IMG/VR virus record: IMGVR_UViG_3300033148_004783
Coordinates: 1 to 48,881 of that record
Reading direction: 5' to 3' (one strand)
Length of the DNA: 48,881 nt
From: a virus
Part shown: positions 14,115 to 20,427 of the stretch, one piece after another
Layout: the number at the start of each line of letters is the position of its first letter
How positions within the stretch are numbered: position 1 is the first letter of the stretch
Translations under genes and position numbers: made by a program
Notes under the pieces: generated by a model
Database searches by the model: none
Seen by the model: the letters and a program-made list of their open reading frames with translations, nothing else
What the model was told of the DNA's origin: nothing

Positions 14115-14636
14115 TTAGGGTGTAAGTGGCACATAGGACGGAAGAATCACGCGAACATGGATTTGGTCCACCTCGGCAATGCATACGATCGGCTCCTTTC
14201 TGCCGATGTAATGAATCGTCCAGGGAACGTCTAGTTTATCCATTGCCGCGAATGTCTTGGCATGTTGGGTCAGGGATACCAAGAGACTTCGCTGTGTGAA
14301 TATCTGTTGGACGACCTCTGACGAGACGCCGTGTGTGGATTGGGGAATACCAGCTTTCCATTCTGGAAAATTCTGGTCATCAGAGGCGGCCGATATAAGG
14401 CGGTACTCGCTGCCGATTTTGGCAAGAGTGTAGACCCCCGGAGGTTTGCAGAGATCGGCTGGGGCGAGACAGGTAACGAGGTGGCAGTCGTCTAAGGCCG
14501 TAATCTCCCGCTCTCGCAATTCCACACACCCAAGAGTGGACCGAGCGTTTTGCGGAGTAGACGCGGTCTTGAGAAGACGACCAATTCCGGGATGCAGTAC
14601 ACCGTTGTTTTCGAGCAGAGCTGGTGTTTCGTTCAT
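14115..14636 (-). CDS. Short sliding-clamp-like protein (DnaN-like), paralog 2
   Basis: 173 aa from the ATG at 14636, which has AAGGAGACACCAC upstream; the frame is open further but unsupported. It aligns end to end with the gene at 13131-13670: the MNE..LLE..GVLH.GI start, an REITALDDCHLVTC strand, DDQNFPEWKAGIP and FAAMDKLDVPWTIHY. It differs from the clamp pattern more than paralog 1: ATDG has become ALDD, and the C-terminal MP motif is replaced by ILPSYVPLTP. If both fold as clamps they might form a mixed ring. An 11-residue gap before the last third separates the copies. Confidence 0.5.
   Translation of the reverse strand: MNETPALLENNGVLHPGIGRLLKTASTPQNARSTLGCVELREREITALDDCHLVTCLAPADLCKPPGVYTLAKIGSEYRLISAASDDQNFPEWKAGIPQSTHGVSSEVVQQIFTQRSLLVSLTQHAKTFAAMDKLDVPWTIHYIGRKEPIVCIAEVDQIHVRVILPSYVPLTP
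14208..14261. repeat. 54-bp tract identical to 13215-13268
   Basis: The second copy of the identical tract, in the second clamp-like gene and in the same frame and direction. The direct-repeat distance is 993 bp, so recombination between copies could delete or duplicate the intervening Cys-rich gene. Confidence 0.85.
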
Positions 14637-14652
14637 GTGGTGTCTCCTTTGT

Positions 14653-14847
14653 TCAATGCGATTCGGATAACAATGTGTTTGCTGCTGGACCCGCCTGGGT
14701 GGCAGCCTCCATAAGATTGTTGCCTGCCACATGCGAAATCGGCTCAGCTTCAAAATTGATCTTCGCCCACTTGCCACAGCCGTGCTCACTGCCTCGGCAC
14801 TCATCACGGAAAAGATTGCAGGCCAGACACTTCTGCCAGATAGCCAT
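14653..14847 (-). CDS. Small Cys-rich protein
   Basis: 64 aa with GGAGGGTGAGTG before the ATG. Four cysteines near the N-terminus (KCLACNLFRDECRGSEHGCGKW) could bind zinc; the tail is Ala- and Ser-rich and probably flexible. It ends 16 nt before the second clamp-like gene, and its coding sequence overlaps that gene's ribosome binding region. No family recognised. Confidence 0.5.
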   Translation of the reverse strand: MAIWQKCLACNLFRDECRGSEHGCGKWAKINFEAEPISHVAGNNLMEAATQAGPAANTLLSESH

Positions 14848-14909
14848 CACTCACCCTCCACTTCGGTAATGTTGTCCAGTTAGTCCCCATTCCTGGGGGA
14901 AGATGCAAA

Positions 14910-15287
14910 TCAATTCTCCACAATCTCCAGAACAATCATCTTCTGGGCCAGGAGCCACTTACCCCCCTGGGACTCCGGCCGGACGTAGGTCTCATAATCC
15001 GCTACACAGACCTTGGCCCACACCCGGGTCTCTTTCTTCGGTTTCGTTTTCAGGTGAGGTGCCTCTGGCTTGCAGAGCACATGCCAGCCGGGCCGGTAGG
15101 CGTAGCCCGACGTCCTATGTGCCTCAGCGTGCATCCAGAGGCCAACAGGGATGCGTTGAGACCTATTGATAAATAGGGACCCCAGACTGCCGTCCTTCCG
15201 CCTACGCAGCAGCTTGTATGCGATACGCATCAACTGTCGCTCCAGTAAAGTTGTCTTCTGTTGGGTGCCATTGTCACTCCTGGACAT
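14910..15287 (-). CDS. Conserved phage protein of unknown function
   Basis: 125 aa if started at the ATG 15287. The core reads AYKLLRRRKDGSLGSLFINRSQRIPVGLWM, AEAHRTSGYAYRPGWHVL, APHL, TRVWAKVCVADYETYVRPESQGGKWLLAQKM. This order (LLR.RKDG.LG.LFIN, then RPGWH, then RPESQGG) is one I recall from many uncharacterised phage proteins. An internal ATG at 15230 has a better ribosome site (GGAG, 9 nt) and may be the real start, giving 106 aa beginning MRIAYKLL. No enzymatic motif can be named. Confidence 0.65.
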   Translation of the reverse strand: MSRSDNGTQQKTTLLERQLMRIAYKLLRRRKDGSLGSLFINRSQRIPVGLWMHAEAHRTSGYAYRPGWHVLCKPEAPHLKTKPKKETRVWAKVCVADYETYVRPESQGGKWLLAQKMIVLEIVEN

Positions 15288-15303
15288 CCTGAATCGTCTT
15301 GAT

Positions 15304-15786
15304 CTATGCGCACAAGTGCACTCCATTCAGTTGGAAGTGCCGCCACAAGGACTGGCCGTCAATCCAGCCCATGTAATGAATCACAAGGTGCAGAAAGACC
15401 GAACAAAAGATCGGTCCATGCCATTGCCCGTGGCATATAATGTGGGCCAATTCGTGTAGGGCAATGAGTCGTGTCACCCAGTCGGCACGGGCTGGGAACT
15501 TCAGCGTGAAGGTACCATCATGCTGGTTCCGACTACAGCATGCCGTCGTCATCCGGCGTCTGCTGGTTTGGATTTTAAACTGAATTTCCCCGAAACGCTC
15601 CACGAACCAGCGGTCTTTCTGCACCATCCGTAGGAAGGCACACAGCTTAGCCTCATCCAGGGGCTGTTCTGGATTCTCCCTTCGGAAAGCCCACTCGGCC
15701 CAGTAGACCTTACTCCGTTGGTAGTCACGCCTAAGTGGCTTGAACGCTTTTGCGTCCCAAATGGCTGATTTCGGGTTTGAATCCAT
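15304..15786 (-). CDS. TIGR04338-like zinc metallopeptidase
   Basis: 160 aa from the ATG at 15786, 1 nt past the upstream stop. The pattern RDYQRSKVYWAE, a long helix, DRWFVERFG and LIALHELAHIICHGQWHGPIF matches the TIGR04338 family of putative metallohydrolases as I remember it. The HELAH motif gives two His ligands and the catalytic Glu (H111, E112, H115), and the HGPIF His 123 is a likely third ligand, as in SprT-type peptidases. It may cleave a host or phage protein in the cytoplasm. There is no signal peptide. Confidence 0.7.
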   Translation of the reverse strand: MDSNPKSAIWDAKAFKPLRRDYQRSKVYWAEWAFRRENPEQPLDEAKLCAFLRMVQKDRWFVERFGEIQFKIQTSRRRMTTACCSRNQHDGTFTLKFPARADWVTRLIALHELAHIICHGQWHGPIFCSVFLHLVIHYMGWIDGQSLWRHFQLNGVHLCA

Positions 15787-15787
15787 G

Positions 15788-16159
15788 TCAGTCCCCCGTC
15801 TCGGCTTTGGCAATGGCTTCGCGACATTCCCGCACGAACGCGCAGCCGTCCCAACTGTTGCCGTCGGCCTTGCAGGCATCAGCAAATGCGATGACTTTCT
15901 CGCAGGCGGCCCGCAGGTCCGGGGCGGCGGCAATGGAGCGTGTGTCGGCTTCCTTCGGGTAGCAGCGACGGCACGGTTGTGCTTCTCCCTGCCTAAAGCC
16001 GTTTGCCCACGCGTCCGCAAGCCACATTCCTATACGCTCGACGCACGGCTCCGATAAGGATTGTAACAGATCGTAATCGGTGTCCTTCAGGTCAACACCG
16101 TGACCCACGGCGTCATCGCAGAACGCAGCGATAACTAGTTGCTTCGATGTGGTACGCAT
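15788..16159 (-). CDS. Hypothetical protein
   Basis: 123 aa with GGAGGTTAC directly before the ATG. A helical first half (DLLQSLSEPCVERIGMWLADAWANGF), a CRRCYPKE pair that may bind zinc, and an Ala-rich end (IAAAPDLRAACEKVIAFADACKADG) similar to small proteins in many phages and prophages. The leader contains the element shared with the regulator gene at 21813 (see findings). Function unknown. Confidence 0.5.
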   Translation of the reverse strand: MRTTSKQLVIAAFCDDAVGHGVDLKDTDYDLLQSLSEPCVERIGMWLADAWANGFRQGEAQPCRRCYPKEADTRSIAAAPDLRAACEKVIAFADACKADGNSWDGCAFVRECREAIAKAETGD

Positions 16160-16165
16160 GTAACC

Positions 16166-16183
16166 TCCAACTATCGGTTGTCA
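16166..16183 (-). promoter_or_regulatory. Shared leader element TGACAACCGATARTTGGA, copy 1
   Basis: The same 18-nt sequence with one change occurs at 21833-21850. Both lie directly upstream of a minus-strand gene; here it follows a terminator-like hairpin and precedes GGAGGTTACATG. It may be an operator or an mRNA 5' element. Confidence 0.4.
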
Positions 16184-16215
16184 AAAGCAGCTAGCACTCG
16201 TTGAGTGCCAGCTGC
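16183..16215 (-). terminator. Rho-independent terminator candidate
   Basis: On the minus strand GCAGCTGGCACTC pairs with GAGTGCTAGCTGC (one mismatch, loop AAC), followed by TTTT. It lies just after the stop of the gene at 16230-16433 and before the gene at 15788-16159. The U-run is short, so termination may be partial. Confidence 0.5.
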
Positions 16216-16229
16216 TGCTCTGGATTAGG

Positions 16230-16433
16230 CTAGAAGCGTTGGTGTTTGATCCGCTCGATGTACTGCGCGTCGTAGTAGCCGCCATTCGGAACACCTGCGT
16301 CGCACGGTGTGATATTCCAGTAGATTCGTTCGTTGTCGATGTGGGTGTCAAATTTCCAGAAGTTGTAGCCGTTCTCCGTCTTGACGAGCGTCGCTCCCTT
16401 AGGTTGATCTGTTGCGTTGTTCTCGGCTGTCAT
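16230..16433 (-). CDS. Hypothetical small protein
   Basis: 67 aa with a strong GGAGGTCCTCACT site before the ATG at 16433. The sequence has a polar N-terminus (MTAENNATDQPKG), then GYNFWKFDTHIDNERIYWNITP, and a PNGGYYDAQYIERIKHQRF end. It has no recognised family. The upstream leader holds one copy of the dispersed 42-bp double-hairpin repeat, and a terminator candidate follows the stop. Confidence 0.5.
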   Translation of the reverse strand: MTAENNATDQPKGATLVKTENGYNFWKFDTHIDNERIYWNITPCDAGVPNGGYYDAQYIERIKHQRF

Positions 16434-16468
16434 AGTGAGGACCTCCAAAATGGGATGGCTAAAGGCCG

Positions 16469-16510
16469 CTAAGCAGCAAGCTGCTAATATTGGCACCTGA
16501 CGGTGCCTAC
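16469..16510. repeat. 42-bp double-hairpin repeat, copy 1
   Basis: Contains AGCAGC-AA-GCTGCT and GGCACC-TGAC-GGTGCC side by side. It matches 47357-47398 at 41 of 42 positions. It lies between two minus-strand genes, downstream of one stop and upstream of the next ribosome binding site. A third hairpin GCACTC-AAC-GAGTGC follows at 16512-16526. Confidence 0.85.
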
Positions 16511-16552
16511 AGCACTCAACGAGTGCCAGCGACTCTGCCTCCTGGGCCACCC

Positions 16553-16747
16553 CTAGTTGCACTCAATCCGGGCATTGTAGGCACAGGCAGCATCGCCCAT
16601 CTTACGTAGGCACTGCTCAGCGGCCTCCTGGCTACGGTGCTGATGGCCACAATCCCAAGTAACCGCATACTCTTTCCCGGGGCCGTTGGGGCCGTCTACG
16701 ATTGACCAACTGTTGATATCACGGGCCACACAAGTGTAGGTCTTCAT
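16553..16747 (-). CDS. Hypothetical small protein
   Basis: 64 aa from the ATG at 16747, which has AGGAGATCGGATC upstream. Sequence: a beta start (KTYTCVARDINSWSIVDG), a WDCGHQHRS segment in which a Cys and two His might bind metal, then a helical SQEAAEQCLRKMG and a final ARIECN. The CGHxHxSxxxAxxC layout is frequent in small phage proteins that look like degenerate zinc ribbons. Function unknown. Confidence 0.5.
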   Translation of the reverse strand: MKTYTCVARDINSWSIVDGPNGPGKEYAVTWDCGHQHRSQEAAEQCLRKMGDAACAYNARIECN

Positions 16748-16758
16748 GATCCGATCTC

Positions 16759-16821
16759 CTAACAAAGTGCCATGTATGCGATTACTGTGAGATACCAGAT
16801 GTACCGCCAGTCAGTTGACAT
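16759..16821 (-). CDS. 20-aa hydrophobic micropeptide
   Basis: MSTDWRYIWYLTVIAYMALC: one short membrane-spanning stretch rich in Trp and Tyr. GGAGACTGACC lies just upstream of its ATG, and its TAG overlaps the AGGAGA ribosome site of the next gene. Because the gap between neighbours is otherwise empty, translation is plausible. No homolog can be judged at this size. Confidence 0.35.
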   Translation of the reverse strand: MSTDWRYIWYLTVIAYMALC

Positions 16822-16824
16822 CGG

Positions 16825-17079
16825 TCAGTCTCCGTCAATCAGGTCGAGTCTCACAGATTCGCTGTCATCCAGGTCAACGTACCAACAACCCATCTCGCCC
16901 ACAACCGTCCACTGCGATACATCGCCGGGCTCAGCCATGAGGGGCTGGATAGCGGCCACGCAGTCGTCCGGCCGGGGACATAGCGGCATGGTGAGGCAGT
17001 CTGGTGTCCCGTACGGCAAGCCGTCTACCAGCCACGTGGCGTGCCACGTGCGCATCTGTCGTCGCCAATTAGTTGCCAT
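16825..17079 (-). CDS. Hypothetical protein
   Basis: 84 aa from the ATG at 17079, with GAAGGGAACAAACT upstream. The N-terminus is basic and Trp-rich (MATNWRRQMRTWHATW), the middle holds CLTMPLCPRPDDC, and the C-terminus is acidic (CWYVDLDDSESVRLDLIDGD). It is the first gene after the promoter at 17120-17148. A longer frame (to 17253) would cross that promoter and is rejected. Function unknown. Confidence 0.5.
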   Translation of the reverse strand: MATNWRRQMRTWHATWLVDGLPYGTPDCLTMPLCPRPDDCVAAIQPLMAEPGDVSQWTVVGEMGCWYVDLDDSESVRLDLIDGD

Positions 17080-17119
17080 AGTTTGTTCCCTTCTAGGCGG
17101 CACCATTGCTGCTACTAAT

Positions 17120-17148
17120 AGTATAACACATAAGGCCAGGGATGGCAA
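17120..17148 (-). promoter_or_regulatory. Near-consensus sigma70-type promoter (TTGCCA-N17-TATACT)
   Basis: Minus-strand TTGCCA (17148-17143) and TATACT (17125-17120) are separated by 17 nt. Each hexamer matches the bacterial consensus at 5 of 6 positions or nearly so. The A/T-rich run upstream (a stretch of T on the minus strand at 17149-17165) could act as an UP element. Transcription would start near 17113 and reach the ATG at 17079. Confidence 0.6.
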
Positions 17149-17530
17149 CAAAAAAAACAAAAAATCTTTGATTGCCCACCAAGCCGAGCCCTCCTGGGCA
17201 GCCATCCTAGCAGTCATCCCGGCATCCCCACCGCCCGTGATACGGTGCCGCACCTTAACGCAGGTCTCATGTTCCCGCCATCCTACCCGGGTCTGCTCGC
17301 CCTAACCTGCTAGGGGCTCTAGACTTACCTCCCTCAAGCCCCTCCCGCGTTAAGGGCTCCGCCCAGTGACACCCCACCCCCAGGGGGGAGGTGCGACCCT
17401 TAACATTATTGAGGATAGGGGAGGTATACCCGCTTGTAGAATTTTGTATATTTTTCAGCGAAAAGCTCGCTCGAAGCATTTTATTGAAAAAGCTACGCTT
17501 GAAAATCAATGAAATTTTCGCTTAAATTTT
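17149..17530. other. Non-coding spacer, part of 650-nt gene-free region
   Basis: No convincing gene on either strand. Contains a pyrimidine-rich stretch, a run CCCCCAGGGGGGAGG near 17386-17401, and an A/T-rich part from about 17450. It lies between the terminator of the polymerase operon and the promoter of the next block. Confidence 0.5.
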
Positions 17531-17559
17531 AATTTTAAAACCCGACGGTCCGTGTCGGG
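17531..17559 (-). terminator. Rho-independent terminator of the polymerase operon
   Basis: On the minus strand CCCGAC and GTCGGG form a 6-bp stem around a 7-nt loop, followed by TTTTAAAATT. It lies about 175 nt after the last gene of the operon (stop at 17733). The position, stem and U-rich tail all fit. Confidence 0.65.
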
Positions 17560-17652
17560 AACCCTAAATTTCATTCTATTTTACCATTTCGGAGGAATTG
17601 TTGCTAAGTAATTGTGCTATAAAGAGTTAGAAAAATTTTCCATCCATGAAGT

Positions 17653-17688
17653 AAGCAAGCACCCCACATCCATGCGGGGCGATTGCTT
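17653..17688. other. Two-tier hairpin downstream of the RmlC-like gene
   Basis: AAGCAA (17653-17658) pairs with TTGCTT (17683-17688), and inside it CCCC (17662-17665) pairs with GGGG (17676-17679) across small internal loops. No U-tract follows on the minus strand. It may protect the 3' end of the operon transcript or act with the terminator that follows. Confidence 0.45.
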
Positions 17689-17732
17689 GTGCCACTGTTC
17701 TGGCTCGTTGGATTTAAAAATTCTAACAATAT

Positions 17733-18278
17733 TTAAACATTTTCCCAGAGTTGCTTACCTAGTGGAAACCAGGGGATATAAAACTTTCCATCTGACTTGT
17801 TCTTTTGGCTATCCATACGGATAACTGTAGTTTGGATGATAGGTATCCCATGTTTGTCAGTACCACCAACATTTCGTTCTCTTGTAGAGAATATCATGAC
17901 ATCTGTATTTGGCTTTAGTGTTTTGTAGCTCATACAGAAGCCTGGGGGAATCCACAAGATATTGGGGTATTTCCAATACAAAATAAATTGGTGAACTTTC
18001 TTAGAAAATTCTGGTTCTTCACCCTCTAAGTCGGTTATTCTTATCAGTTGAACAATGGCTTGGCCTTTAATGACATAAATAAATTTTCCCTTCTTTCGGT
18101 GTCCTCTCCAAGAACTGATATAACCAGTCTTTTTTCTGCGGGATATATCAAAATATTTAATACCACATCTGTATGGATTAAATTTTTCCACACGTGTAAT
18201 ATAGCCATCGCGGCCTTCAAAGTGTTTTCCTGCTATTACCATAGGGGTGTCCGGGAGTTGCTCTAGCATATCACTCAT
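17733..18278 (-). CDS. RmlC-like cupin (dTDP-4-dehydrorhamnose 3,5-epimerase family)
   Basis: 181 aa from the ATG at 18278, with GGAGAAGAA upstream. Family features: an early F.D.RG-like region (DGYITRVEKFNP), SSWRGHRKKGKFIYVIKGQAIVQLI in the cupin core, then LYWKYPNILWIPPGFCMSYKTLKPNTDVMIFST and the end WFPLGKQLW. In RmlC the His of the RG(L/M)H block is catalytic; here it is RGH. Such proteins isomerise nucleotide sugars in the cytoplasm. A phage copy could alter surface sugars or a glycosylated base, but the other enzymes of a rhamnose route are absent, so a sugar-binding cupin is equally possible. Confidence 0.65.
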   Translation of the reverse strand: MSDMLEQLPDTPMVIAGKHFEGRDGYITRVEKFNPYRCGIKYFDISRRKKTGYISSWRGHRKKGKFIYVIKGQAIVQLIRITDLEGEEPEFSKKVHQFILYWKYPNILWIPPGFCMSYKTLKPNTDVMIFSTRERNVGGTDKHGIPIIQTTVIRMDSQKNKSDGKFYIPWFPLGKQLWENV

Positions 18279-18289
18279 TTCTTCTCCTA

Positions 18290-20158
18290 TCATTTAATTT
18301 CTGAGTATGAGTGTCCTGAGTTAATCTCTACTTCGAACGGAATTGAGAGTGAGACAGCATTGACCATGCAATCTCTTAATGTACTTTTTACTTTCTCAAC
18401 ATTCCTTGAAGGTGCTTCAAGTACCAGTTCATCGTGTACAATCAGGAGTACCTTTAATCCAGCTCTATTTGCCCTACAAGCGGCGATCTTCATCTGGTCG
18501 GCACTGAACCCCTGTATCTTGAAGTTAAAGGCTTGGCGCTCCATCCTGGCCTTCTCAGCGGGACGTGAGAACCTGTTGTAACGGAGTCTACGCCTCCGTC
18601 CCATCATAGTCGTTACATAGCCTTTATTTTGCAATGTCTTAGTGGTAAGAATTATAGCCGGTTTAACGTCCTGGTAGGTATTGTGAAAAGCATCAATCCA
18701 CTCTTGTGCAAGTTGCTTTGATATATTCTGACGGTTCGATATGCCGTATGCAGAGGTTCCATAAACAATCGGAAAGTTAATGCCATTTTTGCCTTTATCC
18801 CTTTCAGAGGTAAAACGGCTTTTCGCTTCTTTATGTTCAGGAGTATCATTTTCCAGACTTTTCTCTGACAGACCAAGGTTGAAAGCAGAGTTGGCAGTCA
18901 TTAGATGCAGATCAAGGTTGCGATTAAAAGCATCAATCATCGTAGCATCTTTAGTTATCTCAGCCAGAACTCTAAGTTCCTGGCCAGAGTAGTCACCCCC
19001 AACAAGACAATGGCCCTCTTCGGCTATAAAGATGCTACGGTAATCGAGGTCTGGATATCGAGCAACAAAATCAGGGTCTTTGGCTCTATTTGGCAATTGC
19101 TGTAGATTCGGCTTTGTGCAATTAAGGCGACCCGTCTTCACAATACCGAAACTGGGACGCATCCTGCCGTCTTTATCTATCATATCCCATGCAGGTATAA
19201 CATAGCCATTCATCAACTTTGTAAGTTTTTTGTAGTCAGAAAGATAGCCTATGAAAGGGTGTTTATCCTTAAATCCGGCGAGAGTTTCTTTTCCCACTGA
19301 CTTCTTGCCTGAGGCTGTGGTTTCCTTGATGGAAAGTCCACATTTCTTTTCAATGATATTTACAAGTTGGTTATTAGAATTAAAGTTAACAGGGATAATC
19401 CGTTTTGCATCCCCAAAGATGGTATGCTGTTCTGATGCCTTCATCCCTATAGACTCTAACATTTTATCTTCTACTTCAATGATCTTTTCTTCTAGGTTTG
19501 ACTGTAACTTGAAAAGTTCACCAGTATCCACCTTGATACCATTTATCTCCATCTCAGCGTTAACTTGGACAAAAGGCATTTCTATATTGTAAAACAGGTG
19601 GTCCAAGCCCTGCTTTGTAAGCTGTGGTTTAAATAGCTTATAAAGCCTGTATGCCCAAATACTGTCATTTATGGCATATTCATAAAACTTATCCGAGTGT
19701 CTGCCACAGGAATCTGCATCTTCCCATTTACTGATATTAGATTCAGAAATGCCAAGAAGGTCTTTTGCTAAGACCTTGAGCGAATGTCTGTATCTATTCT
19801 CATCAAGTAGATAAGAAGCAATGAAAGTACAAAAATTGGTGCCATTACCCAAACTACCAGAATCTCCGGCAGATCGGTGAATGAAACGGTGCCAACATTT
19901 ATAATCAAATTTAAGATTATGAGCAATGAATTTATTACCATTGAAAATACCGCCAAGACACCTACAAATCTCTTCAACATGGGGATTCTCCCAAAGGTCT
20001 ACATAACAAGCCCTACTCCCATCCGCAAAACTCACACCCACTGGTTCCATGTCCAGATAAGATAGCCCTGTGGCTTCAAAGTCAAAGGCATATATTTCTG
20101 CCTCAACAGAAAACCATCGCTTAATTTCACTGGGCTTCTTTAGAATTGTCCTTTTCAT
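18290..20158 (-). CDS. DNA polymerase I (family A) with 3'-5' exonuclease domain
   Basis: 622 aa. Exonuclease motifs: FDFEATG (D26, E28), IAHNLKFD (D85) and YAINDS (Y161, D165). Polymerase motifs: TGRLNCTKPNLQQLP, motif A GDYSGQELRVLAE (D389), DLHLMTA, motif B RDKGKNGINFPIVYG (453-467) and motif C VHDELVL (D576). No 5'-nuclease domain is present. Motif A departs from the usual DYSQIELR, and motif B has an extra residue between its Lys and aromatic residue, with Pro in place of Gly. It overlaps both neighbouring genes by about 4 nt. It is the replicative polymerase of this phage and would work with the helicase and primase encoded at 3.2-5.4 kb. Confidence 0.95.
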   Translation of the reverse strand: MKRTILKKPSEIKRWFSVEAEIYAFDFEATGLSYLDMEPVGVSFADGSRACYVDLWENPHVEEICRCLGGIFNGNKFIAHNLKFDYKCWHRFIHRSAGDSGSLGNGTNFCTFIASYLLDENRYRHSLKVLAKDLLGISESNISKWEDADSCGRHSDKFYEYAINDSIWAYRLYKLFKPQLTKQGLDHLFYNIEMPFVQVNAEMEINGIKVDTGELFKLQSNLEEKIIEVEDKMLESIGMKASEQHTIFGDAKRIIPVNFNSNNQLVNIIEKKCGLSIKETTASGKKSVGKETLAGFKDKHPFIGYLSDYKKLTKLMNGYVIPAWDMIDKDGRMRPSFGIVKTGRLNCTKPNLQQLPNRAKDPDFVARYPDLDYRSIFIAEEGHCLVGGDYSGQELRVLAEITKDATMIDAFNRNLDLHLMTANSAFNLGLSEKSLENDTPEHKEAKSRFTSERDKGKNGINFPIVYGTSAYGISNRQNISKQLAQEWIDAFHNTYQDVKPAIILTTKTLQNKGYVTTMMGRRRRLRYNRFSRPAEKARMERQAFNFKIQGFSADQMKIAACRANRAGLKVLLIVHDELVLEAPSRNVEKVKSTLRDCMVNAVSLSIPFEVEINSGHSYSEIK

Positions 20159-20427
20159 TCATACCAACCTTTAAATTTTTCAATTTCATCTATTTCATAT
20201 TGAAGCTGGTCAATCATTGTCTTTAGAACTAATTGCACCTTTTCCAGAAAACTTTTCTCATTATTTAATTCGGAATAACCCAATTCTTTATTGGCAGTAA
20301 TACTAGATATGATATACGGAACGGTGTTTTTTTTACTTAGCAGTTCCTCCCATGTGTAGAAATATTTAACTTGAACGATATTTTCGTCAATACCTATTGT
20401 CTTAAATAACTTAGCAGGATTTATCAC
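20155..20427 (-). CDS. Hypothetical protein upstream of the polymerase
   Basis: 90 aa, overlapping the genes on both sides by 4 nt, so it is translated as part of one chain with the radical-SAM-like protein and the polymerase. Sequence: a mixed N-terminal half (VKYFYTWEELLSKKN) and a C-terminal coiled coil (FLEKVQLVLKTMIDQLQYEIDEIEKFKGW). No family recognised. An accessory role to the polymerase is possible but only from position. Confidence 0.6.
   Translation of the reverse strand: MINPAKLFKTIGIDENIVQVKYFYTWEELLSKKNTVPYIISSITANKELGYSELNNEKSFLEKVQLVLKTMIDQLQYEIDEIEKFKGWYE

Noticed and set aside
17080-17253. N-terminal extension of the gene at 16825-17079 with a hydrophobic segment
   Set aside because: It crosses the promoter at 17120-17148 and the supported ribosome site lies at 17079.
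17600-17733. Cobalamin-riboswitch-like GCCACTG near 17696
   Set aside because: Only the short box matches; the other conserved elements are missing.
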